A stretch of 64,000 nucleotides of DNA from a bacterium (GTDB lineage: Bacteria > Bacillota > Bacilli > Lactobacillales > Streptococcaceae): assembly GCA_905221195.1 (NCBI GenBank), contig CAJNCF010000001.1, positions 248,001-312,000 of the forward strand, given 5' to 3'. A model generated the notes under the pieces. It was given only the letters and a program-made list of their open reading frames with translations, had not been told where the DNA came from and made no database searches. Both the position numbers and the translations under genes were made by a program. Below, piece by piece: positions 41,446 to 49,437 of this stretch (position 1 is its first letter; every line of letters starts with the position of its first letter).

Positions 41446-41747
41446 AAATAGCATCTATCAAGTAACAGCATAATCGGGATTTGGAAGGATTTTTGAAGGG
41501 GGACATCTAAGACGATAAGAAATCAATTTTTTACTAATAAAGAAGGTATTAGTAAATATAAGAAAGAGAAAGCAAGGAAAATGGTAGATTATGCTATAAA
41601 AGTAAGGAATCTCCAAGAGGCAGATAAGTTGGAACTTGTGAGACAAGAACGAGAAAGGCAGACTAGACTAGTAGAGTCCTTTTTAGTCAATGAACTAGAT
41701 AAACGGTGATAGAAGGCATAAAATACTAATCCTAGAAATAGCATCTA
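41446..41747. repeat. 12-bp direct repeats flanking a decayed segment
   Basis: AAATAGCATCTA occurs at 41446-41457 and again at 41736-41747, bracketing about 280 bases that hold a coding relic. The right copy overlaps a perfect 9-bp hairpin (AATCCTAGA / TCTAGGATT, 41728-41752). Confidence 0.5.
41497..41709 (+). pseudogene. coding relic, Lys/Glu/Arg-rich helical segment
   Basis: An open frame of 70 codons runs from a stop at 41494-41496 to TGA 41707-41709. It reads NKEGISKYKKEKARKM and QEADKLELVRQERERQTRLV, a charged helical sequence. An internal ATG at 41581 would give 42 residues but has no proper ribosome site. It is probably the 3' end of a lost gene. The family is not recognised. Confidence 0.4.
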
Positions 41748-41758
41748 GGATTCTACTA

Positions 41759-41767
41759 TGCTACAAT
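41759..41767 (+). promoter_or_regulatory. possible extended -10 of the EamA gene
   Basis: TGCTACAAT is one base from TGCTATAAT and lies about 70 bases before the EamA start. Confidence 0.4.
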
Positions 41768-41838
41768 GGAAAAACAGTCTCAAAGAATTCTAGTCAATCA
41801 ATCTTAAGAATAGCTATTTTTAAAAGGAGTAACAGTCT

Positions 41839-42741
41839 ATGAACGAGAAAACAAAAGCTTACCTAGCAGCCTTATCCTTTTCAGCAATCATTGGATTTTC
41901 TTTTTTATTTACTAAGATTGCTTTAGGCTATGCTAGTCCTCTCACAAACTTAGCGCATCGCTATACAATCGCAGCTTTAGTAATGGTCGTTCTTCATCAA
42001 ACCAAACTTACTGAAGTGAGTTTAAGTAGAAAAGACATTCTTTCTATTCTTCCGATGAGTCTTTTCTATCCTCTTCTCTTTTTTATTTTTCAATCCTTTG
42101 CTTTACAGTATATATCGTCTTCTGAAGCTGGAATTTTACAGGCTCTTGTCCCGATTTTTACGCTCCTTTTAGCATCGGCCTTTCTCAAGGAAAAGACAAG
42201 CTTGCTTCAAAAGTTCTTTTTATTTTTATCCGTAGTAGGAGTAGTTTTCATCTTCCTTAGCAAAGGAGCAAACTTTAGTACGGAAACTGCTAGCTTTGGC
42301 TTTCTCTTGATGTTGGGATCTGTTCTCGCCAATGCAATAAACAATATTCTCAGCAAGTCCAAAGGAGGATGCTATCGGGCCATGGATATGACAGCTGTTG
42401 TGATATTTGTTGGTTTCGTCACCTTTAATACGCTGAGTCTGACCTCGCACTATCTAGAGGGGAACATATTAGCTTACTTTGCGCCACTTGGACAGGTATC
42501 TTATCTGCTTTCAATTCTCTATTTGGGAATTCTAGCCTCTATCGTTACTGGTAGTCTCTCTATCTATGCTATTGTTCGACTTGGAGCATCAACCGTCAGT
42601 GTCTTTGGAAATCTTGGAACAGTTTTGACCATTCTAGCCGGAGCACTTATCCTCCACGAACCAATTTATAGCTACCATGTGATCGGAGCAACTTTGATTA
42701 TTGCTGGAATTTTAGGCATGAATCTGATGAGAAAAAAGTAA
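41839..42741 (+). CDS. EamA (DMT superfamily) transporter
   Basis: This 300-residue integral membrane protein has ten predicted helices as two repeated EamA units (about 10-135 and 150-297), with the typical LxxxxAIIGFSFLFTKIAL start and a late GALILHEPIYSYHVIGA. These carriers usually export or import amino acids, nucleosides or metabolites; the cargo is not evident. AAAAGGAG lies upstream. It opens a likely accessory block between khpA and rimM. Confidence 0.85.
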   Translation: MNEKTKAYLAALSFSAIIGFSFLFTKIALGYASPLTNLAHRYTIAALVMVVLHQTKLTEVSLSRKDILSILPMSLFYPLLFFIFQSFALQYISSSEAGILQALVPIFTLLLASAFLKEKTSLLQKFFLFLSVVGVVFIFLSKGANFSTETASFGFLLMLGSVLANAINNILSKSKGGCYRAMDMTAVVIFVGFVTFNTLSLTSHYLEGNILAYFAPLGQVSYLLSILYLGILASIVTGSLSIYAIVRLGASTVSVFGNLGTVLTILAGALILHEPIYSYHVIGATLIIAGILGMNLMRKK

Positions 42742-42890
42742 AGATTTCTTAGCAGTCTTATTCTTGATCTAAATAATATAGAAAATTCAAAAAATTTAAT
42801 GTAATCAAGTTTGGAAAACGATGATTTTAATATAGCATGATAAAATAGATAAAAAGAATAACACTAGGATAAAGAGGAGAGAGTTTAGAA

Positions 42891-43748
42891 ATGAAGCAAA
42901 ATGATATAGCTGAAGCTATTGCTTTTTATAACAGAAAACCTGAGACTCTAGTACGTCACATTATACCAGTCTTAGATTGTGACTTGGTTGTTTATCATCG
43001 TCCTGGAAACGCAAGTAAAGGCCACATTATTTTCTATCATGGAGCTTGTGGCCGTAGTCAGATGTGGGCCTACCAGTATGATGCTTTTGAAGGATTTGAT
43101 CTCTACTTTGTCAATGTTAGAGGACAGGGTGAATCACCTATGAAAGTTGGTCTACCTGACTTAGAAGGTGCTGTTCAAGATGTAGATGCTATTTTGTCCT
43201 ATTTCCAGTTGGATAAAGTGATATTGGTTGGTCATTCTTGGGGAGGAAATCCTCTTCAAGAGTACACCTATCGCCATCCGGAAAGAGTTCTAGCCTTGGT
43301 TATGGTGGATAGTTGGGGACAGCATCGTTACCTATCAGATAAAGAGAAAAATCGCATAAAATATAGTTCCCTTATGTACAAAACGATTCCTTGGAAGATG
43401 ATTGCAGATAAGAACTCAAAAATGTGTACAGATAATCCTATCACAAGAGAATTAGTCAAGACGGCCATTATAGAAACTGGGAGAGATGTTTTTTTGAACC
43501 TTGGAATCACAGGTTTTTTGGCTGTCCATGAGATAGAGGGTTATCATGGCAATCCTCCTATGCTATTAGTAAGAGGAGAACACGATTTTCCCAAACACCT
43601 AAAAATGATCTACGATGGTATCATTGCCTTAAATCCTAATGCGCGTCAAGTAACGATTTCAGACAGCAAACACCAACCGATGAATGACCGTCCTAAAGAG
43701 TTTAATCATATAGTTGGTGAATTCTTTGAAGAAGTAGTAGGCCCGTAA
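42891..43748 (+). CDS. alpha/beta hydrolase
   Basis: This 285-residue protein has an alpha/beta hydrolase fold with a complete catalytic triad in view: Ser116 in GHSWGG, Asp232 in RGEHDFPK and His261 in DSKHQPMND. The oxyanion region is FYHGACGR. There is no signal peptide. The substrate is unknown; peptidases, esterases and lactonases share this fold. It stands alone with a modest promoter and a terminator downstream. The second hydrolase follows but is not a recent duplicate, as the sequences differ widely. Confidence 0.85.
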   Translation: MKQNDIAEAIAFYNRKPETLVRHIIPVLDCDLVVYHRPGNASKGHIIFYHGACGRSQMWAYQYDAFEGFDLYFVNVRGQGESPMKVGLPDLEGAVQDVDAILSYFQLDKVILVGHSWGGNPLQEYTYRHPERVLALVMVDSWGQHRYLSDKEKNRIKYSSLMYKTIPWKMIADKNSKMCTDNPITRELVKTAIIETGRDVFLNLGITGFLAVHEIEGYHGNPPMLLVRGEHDFPKHLKMIYDGIIALNPNARQVTISDSKHQPMNDRPKEFNHIVGEFFEEVVGP

Positions 43749-43769
43749 GATAGGAACTATCCAACTTGT

Positions 43770-43813
43770 GAAAATCCTTGGAACGTGTTAAAATAAAGGA
43801 TAAGGATTTTTAA
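43770..43813 (+). terminator. hairpin after the first hydrolase
   Basis: AAAATCCTT (43771-43779) pairs with AAGGATTTT (43802-43810) and is followed by T. Confidence 0.6.
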
Positions 43814-43845
43814 TAATTCATTATATAGAATGAGTGGATTTCTTT

Positions 43846-44634
43846 ATGAAGAGGATTAAAGTATCTACAGAAATTGGTAGTCTCTCTGTTACTTATCAAA
43901 AGCAAAAGAAAGTGCTAGTTTGTTTAAGTGGCGCAGGTTTGCTACCCAGTTATGAAAATTTTTCACTTATACTTGAAAAACTTCCTCCTACAATTGGTTA
44001 TTTGACAATTGATTTTCCGAACACAGGTAGGAGTTCGATTCATGACCAAGCTGGAAAAAATCTGGATAATCTTGCAGATGCAGTTTATGAAGTACTTGAA
44101 GAATTGGCGATTTCTGAATATATACTTTGTGTACATAGTTTGAGTGGAATTTTAGCTTGCAAATTGCTCAACAAACCAATTAAGTGTCAGGCTTTAGTAG
44201 CAATTGAACCGACAACTAAAAACGTCATGTTTGCTGATTTTTCAGAAAATTCTTATCCAGAAATGGAAGAGCAGATGAGGCTGATTGACGAGTGTGGTCC
44301 TGAACTTTATTTTAAGAACTTAACTCAAGCAACATTTAGACCTGAAATTAATAAAGAAATCTGGGAAATAATGCAGGGAAAAGGCTCAGAGTTGGAAAAT
44401 CAAGATCCAGGATTTCAGATATCTGGAGAGATTACTGAGGAAGATTTTGAGAATTTGTCGATAGAAACTTGTACCCCTGTATTTATTTTTTGTCAGGCTT
44501 ATAGAGAAAAAGAGTACAGAGAATCAGAATATTGGACTTCCAATACTAAACTCATTTTAGGAGGGAATCACCATTATTTACAATGGTCAGAATCAGAAAA
44601 AATTGCGACTATTATTCGAGAATTGTTAGAATAA
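43846..44634 (+). CDS. alpha/beta hydrolase, divergent nucleophile elbow
   Basis: This 262-residue alpha/beta hydrolase-like protein has CLSGAGLLPS near the oxyanion position, DFPNTGRS, a nucleophile elbow VHSLSG in which the first glycine of GxSxG is Val, and a likely catalytic histidine in GGNHHYLQW. It is probably active but atypical. The start is uncertain: ATG 43846 has only a weak site, and GTG 43834 is also in frame. It is followed by rimM after 30 bases. Confidence 0.75.
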   Translation: MKRIKVSTEIGSLSVTYQKQKKVLVCLSGAGLLPSYENFSLILEKLPPTIGYLTIDFPNTGRSSIHDQAGKNLDNLADAVYEVLEELAISEYILCVHSLSGILACKLLNKPIKCQALVAIEPTTKNVMFADFSENSYPEMEEQMRLIDECGPELYFKNLTQATFRPEINKEIWEIMQGKGSELENQDPGFQISGEITEEDFENLSIETCTPVFIFCQAYREKEYRESEYWTSNTKLILGGNHHYLQWSESEKIATIIRELLE

Positions 44635-44664
44635 GATGGATAGAAATAGACTACAGGAGACAAG

Positions 44665-45183
44665 ATGAACTACTTTAATGTTGGGAAAATCGTCAATACG
44701 CAGGGCTTGCAGGGTGAGATGCGAGTCTTGTCTGTGACGGATTTTGCAGAAGAACGCTTTAAAAAAGGAGCTGAGCTGGCTTTGTTTGATGAAAAAGATC
44801 AGTTTGTTCAAACAGTAACTATTGCTAGCCACCGTAAACAGAAGAACTTTGACATCATTAAATTTAAAGATATGTACCATATCAACGCTATCGAAAAGTA
44901 CAAAGGATACAGTCTCAAGGTTGCTGAGGAAGATTTAAACGATTTGGATGATGGCGAATTCTACTATCACGAGATTATTGGTTTGGAAGTCTATGAGGGA
45001 GAGAAACTGATTGGAACCATTAAGGAAATCCTGCAACCAGGTGCTAACGATGTCTGGGTGGTCAAGCGAAAAGGCAAACGTGATTTGCTTTTACCATATA
45101 TCCCGCCAGTGGTTCTCAATGTTGATATTCCAAATAACCGCGTCGATGTGGAAATCTTAGAAGGGTTAGACGATGAAGATTGA
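44665..45183 (+). CDS. rimM: ribosome maturation factor RimM
   Basis: RimM helps assemble the 30S head and binds S19. The 172-residue protein has an N-terminal RimM domain ([18 protein letters not shown]) and a C-terminal PRC-barrel ([21 protein letters not shown]). CAGGAG precedes the ATG. It overlaps trmD by 11 bp. In many bacteria rpsP, rimM and trmD are adjacent; here they are separated by the EamA/hydrolase block. Confidence 0.95.
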   Translation: MNYFNVGKIVNTQGLQGEMRVLSVTDFAEERFKKGAELALFDEKDQFVQTVTIASHRKQKNFDIIKFKDMYHINAIEKYKGYSLKVAEEDLNDLDDGEFYYHEIIGLEVYEGEKLIGTIKEILQPGANDVWVVKRKGKRDLLLPYIPPVVLNVDIPNNRVDVEILEGLDDED

Positions 45184-45892
45184 TATTTTAACCCTTTTTC
45201 CAGAGATGTTTTCTCCACTGGAACACTCAATCGTTGGAAAGGCTCGCGAAAAAGGGCTCTTGGATATCCAGTATCATAATTTTCGAGAATATGCTGAAAA
45301 GGCCCGCCATGTCGACGATGAGCCATACGGAGGCGGACAGGGGATGTTGCTCCGCGCGCAACCCATTTTCGATGCCTTTGATGCTATTGAAAAGAAAAAT
45401 CCGCGCGTGATTCTCCTCGATCCAGCTGGAAAGCAGTTTGATCAGGCTTATGCTGAGGATTTGGCTCAAGAGGAAGAACTTATCTTTATCTGCGGTCACT
45501 ATGAGGGCTATGATGAGCGGATCAAGACCTTGGTAACAGATGAGATTTCTCTAGGTGATTATGTCTTAACTGGAGGAGAATTGGCGGCCATGACTATGAT
45601 TGACGCTACTGTGCGCCTGATTCCCGAAGTGATTGGCAAGGAGTCTAGCCACCAAGATGATAGTTTTTCTTCTGGTCTTCTCGAATATCCTCAGTATACA
45701 CGTCCCTATGATTATCGAGGTATGGTTGTGCCAGATGTACTGATGAGTGGTCACCATGAAAAAATTCGTCAGTGGCGACTGTATGAGAGTTTAAAGAAAA
45801 CCTACGAGCGCAGACCGGATTTGTTAGAACATTATCAACTGACAGCAGAAGAAGAAAAAATGCTGGCAGAAATCAAAGAAAACAAAAAATAA
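45173..45892 (+). CDS. trmD: tRNA (guanine-N1)-methyltransferase
   Basis: TrmD makes m1G37 in tRNAs, preventing frameshifts. The 239-residue SPOUT-fold protein has [21 protein letters not shown], the knot motifs [10 protein letters not shown] and [15 protein letters not shown], and the late [11 protein letters not shown]. It is coupled to rimM by an 11-bp overlap, and the ATP-cone gene follows after 11 bases. Confidence 0.96.
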   Translation: MKIDILTLFPEMFSPLEHSIVGKAREKGLLDIQYHNFREYAEKARHVDDEPYGGGQGMLLRAQPIFDAFDAIEKKNPRVILLDPAGKQFDQAYAEDLAQEEELIFICGHYEGYDERIKTLVTDEISLGDYVLTGGELAAMTMIDATVRLIPEVIGKESSHQDDSFSSGLLEYPQYTRPYDYRGMVVPDVLMSGHHEKIRQWRLYESLKKTYERRPDLLEHYQLTAEEEKMLAEIKENKK

Positions 45893-45903
45893 AGGAGAAA
45901 CCT

Positions 45904-46242
45904 ATGCAAGTAATCAAACGTGATGGCGAAATTGCTGAATTTAATCCAGATAAGATTTACCAAGCTATCTTAAAGGCGGCCCAGACTGTCTATGTATTGA
46001 CAGATGATTTGCGTCAAAACCTTGCACAAGTCACTAAGAAAGTGGTTTTGGACTTGGAAGAAGCAAAAGTAGAACGCGCCACTATCAGCATGATTCAGTC
46101 TTTGGTTGAACATCGTTTACTGGGTGCAGGTTACATTACCATTGCAGAACACTACATTTCCTATCGTTTACAACGTGATTTGGAAAGAAGTGGTTATGGA
46201 GATCATATCGCCGTTCATTTACATTTTGAACAAGTTCGCTAA
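45904..46242 (+). CDS. stand-alone ATP-cone domain protein
   Basis: The 112-residue protein is essentially one ATP-cone domain (VIKRDGEIAEFNPDKIYQAI at residues 3-22, then VEHRLLGAGYITIAEHYI). ATP cones normally sit at the N terminus of ribonucleotide reductases or in NrdR and sense ATP/dATP. Here there is neither a reductase domain nor a zinc ribbon. AAAGGAG precedes the ATG, and it is probably cotranscribed with rimM-trmD. It may be a nucleotide-sensing regulator. The role is unknown to me. Confidence 0.8.
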   Translation: MQVIKRDGEIAEFNPDKIYQAILKAAQTVYVLTDDLRQNLAQVTKKVVLDLEEAKVERATISMIQSLVEHRLLGAGYITIAEHYISYRLQRDLERSGYGDHIAVHLHFEQVR

Positions 46243-46245
46243 GAA

Positions 46246-46284
46246 AAAGAGTGGGATGCAGTAACTACATCTCACTCTTTCTTA
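46246..46284. terminator. bidirectional terminator between converging genes
   Basis: AAAGAGTGGGATG and CATCTCACTCTTT pair in a long stem. The stop codon of the minus-strand neighbour lies within the right arm. Confidence 0.75.
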
Positions 46285-46592
46285 AATCTATTTTTTTGGG
46301 CTGTTTGGACTGTTGAAGGGACAAATCGCAGGCGTTGAATATCGCTTATGCGGATAATACGGCTCACATTTTTGGCAAAATTTTTCACGATAATTTGCTG
46401 GCGTTGCTGATCGTATTTGATGATATCACCTGTAAAGCTTGTCTCAGACAAGATAAGGTGAACAGCGGTTTGTTTCTGGATAGCCTCTTCAATAGTGGCT
46501 GTAAGGGAGTTGCTTTCAGTCTGGTCAGCTTGGTCATGTCCATTTAAAAAGTCATGTATTTTATCTAAAACTTGCTGGAATTTATGTCTCAT
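46272..46592 (-). CDS. hypothetical protein, possibly YolD-like
   Basis: This 106-residue soluble protein has a helical N-terminal third (KFQQVLDKIHDFLN) and a beta-rich C-terminal part (FTGDIIKYDQQRQQIIVKNF, then ISDIQRLRFVP) that resembles the small barrel of YolD-like proteins. That match is weak. It is a single minus-strand gene whose 5' end faces the competence promoter of ydbC. GGGAGG lies close to the start. Confidence 0.65.
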   Translation of the reverse strand: MRHKFQQVLDKIHDFLNGHDQADQTESNSLTATIEEAIQKQTAVHLILSETSFTGDIIKYDQQRQQIIVKNFAKNVSRIIRISDIQRLRFVPSTVQTAQKNRFKKE

Positions 46593-46652
46593 ATTGGCCT
46601 CCCTTCTTTTATATCAATATTATATAAAATTTTCCTAAAATCTACAAGATTT

Positions 46653-46660
46653 TACGAATA
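46653..46660 (+). promoter_or_regulatory. sigma-X (ComX) box, competence late promoter
   Basis: TACGAATA is an exact match to the cin/com-box recognised by the competence sigma factor in streptococci. It lies 30 bases before the ydbC start, the right place for a -10, and no normal TATAAT is present. Confidence 0.75.
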
Positions 46661-46690
46661 AACTAATGAAAGCTAAAAAAGGAGAAGAAA

Positions 46691-46906
46691 ATGGCAGAAT
46701 TTACATTTGAAATTGAAGAGCACTTGTTGACTCTTTCTGAAAACGAAAAAGGTTGGACTAAGGAAATCAACCGTGTGAGCTTTAATGGTGCTCCTGCAAA
46801 GTTTGATATTCGTGCTTGGAGTCCAGATCATACTAAAATGGGCAAAGGGATTACTCTCTCCAATGAAGAATTTCAAACCATGGTGGATGCCTTTAAAGGC
46901 AACTAA
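46691..46906 (+). CDS. ydbC: YdbC family PC4-like ssDNA-binding protein
   Basis: YdbC proteins have the PC4 fold and bind single-stranded DNA or RNA. The 71-residue protein has the family sequence FTFEIEEHLLTLSENEKGW and FDIRAWSPDHTKMGKGITLS. AAAGGAG lies upstream. The sigma-X box indicates it is a late competence gene, so it may bind incoming single-stranded DNA or help process it. The stop codon directly adjoins a BOX repeat. Confidence 0.88.
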   Translation: MAEFTFEIEEHLLTLSENEKGWTKEINRVSFNGAPAKFDIRAWSPDHTKMGKGITLSNEEFQTMVDAFKGN

Positions 46907-47010
46907 TACTTAATGAAAATCAAAGAGCAAACTAGGAAGCTAGCCGTAGGCAGTACTTGAGTACGGAAAGGCGAAGCTGACGTGGTTTGAATTTGATTTT
47001 CGAAGAGTAT
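46907..47010 (-). repeat. BOX element, A-C type
   Basis: About 104 bp directly after the ydbC stop: on the minus strand boxA at the right (TTTTCGAAGAGTAT) and boxC at the left (AAATCAAAGAGCAAACTAGG), without boxB. Confidence 0.85.
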
Positions 47011-47027
47011 AAGTTTTCAAAATGAAA

Positions 47028-47067
47028 GAAAAGGATACTGAGTCATGACAACTCGATATCCTTTTTT
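47028..47067. terminator. bidirectional terminator between ydbC and bioY
   Basis: AAGGATA and TATCCTT pair, with an inner GAGT/ACTC stem, followed by T on the plus strand. Confidence 0.7.
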
Positions 47068-47602
47068 AGTGAGCAAAGTAAGCCTGATTTTTAAGGCGTT
47101 GAAGTAGTGGACGGCTAATAATACTAATAGCAATAATTTTACCAAGATCTGGGATGATAAAGGGAAATACCCCCACAGCAAGAGCTTTTTCAAATGGCAT
47201 TCCAGCTAGGAAATGTAATCCAATGATCCCACCAACAAAGACAAGTGTATCTCCCAAGAGATTTGCTAGAAAAATTCTGACAAAACCACTATCACTGTTA
47301 GTTAGAGAAGAGGTAAGTCCAGAATAAACAAGATAAAACCAAAGATAGCCTGCAGTAGGACCAATCAAAGCATGAAATCCAGCTCCACCTCCTGCAAAGA
47401 CAGGAAGACCGATAGCACCTAGAAGCAGATAGAGTCCAACAGAAAGTACAGCCTCTCTCGGTCTAAAGACAGTAGCAATCAAGCCGATTGCAAAGTTCTG
47501 CAGAGTGAAGGGAACGGGTCCAATTGGAAGACTGATTTGTGCCAAAACAGCAATGAGAGCAGCCCCAATAGCAGGGATAGCATAAACGTGAGCTTTTTTC
47601 AA
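47066..47602 (-). CDS. bioY: biotin transporter substrate-specific component
   Basis: BioY is the membrane S-component that binds biotin in ECF-type transporters. The 178-residue protein has six helices and the conserved PFTLQNFAIGL and GGGAGFHALIGPTAGYLWF. The start is TTG at 47600-47602 with AGAGG 9 bases upstream; no better start exists. The energising EcfAAT module is not in this window. A dyad in the leader suggests control by the biotin repressor. Confidence 0.93.
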   Translation of the reverse strand: MKKAHVYAIPAIGAALIAVLAQISLPIGPVPFTLQNFAIGLIATVFRPREAVLSVGLYLLLGAIGLPVFAGGGAGFHALIGPTAGYLWFYLVYSGLTSSLTNSDSGFVRIFLANLLGDTLVFVGGIIGLHFLAGMPFEKALAVGVFPFIIPDLGKIIAISIISRPLLQRLKNQAYFAH

Positions 47603-47604
47603 AA

Positions 47605-47663
47605 TAGTTAACCTCTTTTCTGATGTATAGTAACTATTATACTTAAATTAATATTATTGTCAA
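47605..47663 (-). promoter_or_regulatory. bioY promoter and BirA-like operator
   Basis: On the minus strand TTGACA (47658-47663) and TATAAT (47636-47641) have a 16-base spacer. TAGTTAACC (47605-47613) and GTAACTA (47630-47636) form a spaced inverted repeat between the -10 and the start codon, resembling biotin-repressor sites. Confidence 0.6.
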
Positions 47664-47755
47664 CCTATTTTTATAACAAAGGTAACAAATAAATGTAACA
47701 GCCGATTTTGCGTACTGGTTAAGTTGGATAAATTTTTTGTTGATTCGAAAATTAT

Positions 47756-47795
47756 TAAAAAAGAAGCCGACATATTTGTATCAGCTTCTTTTGTT
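47756..47795 (-). terminator. intrinsic terminator of gor
   Basis: AAGAAGCcGA and TCaGCTTCTT pair around a 10-base loop. On the minus strand a T tract follows. Confidence 0.75.
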
Positions 47796-47799
47796 TCGA

Positions 47800-49146
47800 T
47801 TAACGCATAGTTACAAATTCTTCGGATGCAGTTGGGTGAATCGCCACAGTTGCGTCAAAGTCTGCCTTGGTTGCTCCCATTTTGATAGCAACAGCAAATC
47901 CTTGAATCATTTCATCAACACCGTAGCCAATTCCATGAAGTCCGACAACTTTTTCTTCTGAACCAGTTGTGATCAATTTGAAACGTGTTTCTTGACGGTT
48001 GCAAGTGCAAGCAGAGTACATAGAAGTAAAGCTTGATTTGTAAACCTTGATTTGGTCTTGACCGTATTCCTTAATAGCTTGCTCTTCGGTCAATCCAACA
48101 GTTCCGATAGCAGGGTGTGAAAAGACAACTGTTGGAATAGTTGAGTAATCCATTTTAGCAGTTGTTTTTCCGTTAAAGAGACGTTCAGACAAAGTACGTC
48201 CAGCCTTGATAGCAACTGGAGTTAGTTCTTTTTCGCCTGTTACATCACCTAGAGCGTAGATTCCCTCGACAACAGTATTTTGGTATTCGTCCACTTGGAT
48301 AAAGCCTCGTTCGTTTAGAGTCACGCCAGCTTTTTCAAGTTGCAAGCCCTTAACGTTTGGACGACGACCAGTAGCCCAGATAACTTGGCTAGCTGTGTGA
48401 CTAGTTCCGTCTTCAAAATGAATGGTAATACCTTCAGCAGTTTTTTCTAACTTGACAGGGACTTTGTGAGTATGAAGTGGCAAGTTTGTTCTTTCCATTT
48501 CCTTTACCAGACCTTCAACGATGTAAGAATCAAAACCACGTAAAGGACGGTCGCGACGAACAAAGAGATCTGTCTTGACACCAAAGGTGTGGAGTACGCC
48601 AGCCAATTCAACAGCAATATAGCCAGCGCCTAGAATAGCAACTGACTCTGGCAATTCTTCCCAAGCAAATACATCATCAGAAGAGCCACCTAGTTCAGCA
48701 CCAGGAATGTTTGGAATACTTGGATGGGCACCAGTAGCAATCACGATATGTTTAGCATGAATCAGCTCACCATTTACGCTAACAGTATGAGAATCTACAA
48801 ATTCAGCATGGCCTTCAATCAAGTCTACACCGTTGCGTTTAAAACTGCCATCATAAGAAGAACGAGCTCGATCGATGTAAGCTTCACGATTGCGACGTAG
48901 AGTTGCAAAGTCAAAATTAAGATCAGTAGTTTTAAAACCGTAGTCTTCTCCAAATTGATGGAAAGTCTCAGCGATTTGCGCCCCGTACCACATGATTTTC
49001 TTAGGAACACAGCCGACGTTGACGCAAGTTCCACCTAGTTTCTTTTCCTCAATAACGGCAGCTTTGGCTCCATGTTCACCAGCACGGTTCATGGTGGCAA
49101 TTCCTCCGCTGCCTCCACCGATAGCAATGATATCGTATTCTCTCAT
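47800..49146 (-). CDS. gor: glutathione-disulfide reductase
   Basis: Gor reduces oxidised glutathione with NADPH. Streptococci of this group import glutathione rather than make it. The 448-residue flavoprotein has the FAD motif [13 protein letters not shown], the redox-active [13 protein letters not shown], an NADPH-binding [13 protein letters not shown] and the C-terminal HPTASEEFV with the catalytic histidine. AAAGGAG precedes the start. It diverges from the MacAB-like operon across a 291-bp control region. Confidence 0.93.
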   Translation of the reverse strand: MREYDIIAIGGGSGGIATMNRAGEHGAKAAVIEEKKLGGTCVNVGCVPKKIMWYGAQIAETFHQFGEDYGFKTTDLNFDFATLRRNREAYIDRARSSYDGSFKRNGVDLIEGHAEFVDSHTVSVNGELIHAKHIVIATGAHPSIPNIPGAELGGSSDDVFAWEELPESVAILGAGYIAVELAGVLHTFGVKTDLFVRRDRPLRGFDSYIVEGLVKEMERTNLPLHTHKVPVKLEKTAEGITIHFEDGTSHTASQVIWATGRRPNVKGLQLEKAGVTLNERGFIQVDEYQNTVVEGIYALGDVTGEKELTPVAIKAGRTLSERLFNGKTTAKMDYSTIPTVVFSHPAIGTVGLTEEQAIKEYGQDQIKVYKSSFTSMYSACTCNRQETRFKLITTGSEEKVVGLHGIGYGVDEMIQGFAVAIKMGATKADFDATVAIHPTASEEFVTMR

Positions 49147-49288
49147 TGAAAACTCCTTTATACTCTTTTAAATAGTAGAGTGTCATTTTTTGATAGTCAT
49201 ATTCTATCTTTTTTTTGATTTGATTGCAAAAATCTGCTACGTTCAAAAAAATTAAAGAAAAGGCTTGCAAAAAAGAAAAATAAAGTGT

Positions 49289-49316
49289 ATTATATAACTA
49301 GTACAATGATTGTAAA
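49289..49316 (-). promoter_or_regulatory. gor promoter with overlapping palindrome
   Basis: On the minus strand TTTACA (49311-49316) and TATAAT (49289-49294) have a 16-base spacer. The perfect palindrome TACAATGATTGTA (49302-49314) overlaps the -35. Confidence 0.6.
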
Positions 49317-49341
49317 ATAAATTCCGAACAATAATTAAATC

Positions 49342-49371
49342 CTGAAATGTCATTATTTCGTTCTGAAATGT
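49342..49371. repeat. perfect 9-12-9 direct repeat, LytTR-type site
   Basis: CTGAAATGT occurs at 49342-49350 and 49363-49371 with a 12-base gap. On the minus strand this reads ACATTTCAG-N12-ACATTTCAG, the architecture of ComE/BlpR binding sites. It lies between the divergent gor and macA-like genes. Confidence 0.65.
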
Positions 49372-49373
49372 TA

Positions 49374-49402
49374 TTGTTTATATTTGGTAATTTTTGTATA
49401 AT
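49374..49402 (+). promoter_or_regulatory. promoter of the MacAB-like operon
   Basis: TTGTTT (49374-49379) and TATAAT (49397-49402) have a 17-base spacer. The direct repeat ends just upstream of the -35. Confidence 0.65.
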
Positions 49403-49437
49403 CTTGTTAAGGACTTAAATCAAAAAGGAGTTTCATT

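Noticed and set aside
42779..42800. Possible CodY box upstream of the first alpha/beta hydrolase
   Set aside because: It has three mismatches in a very AT-rich stretch, which is expected by chance.
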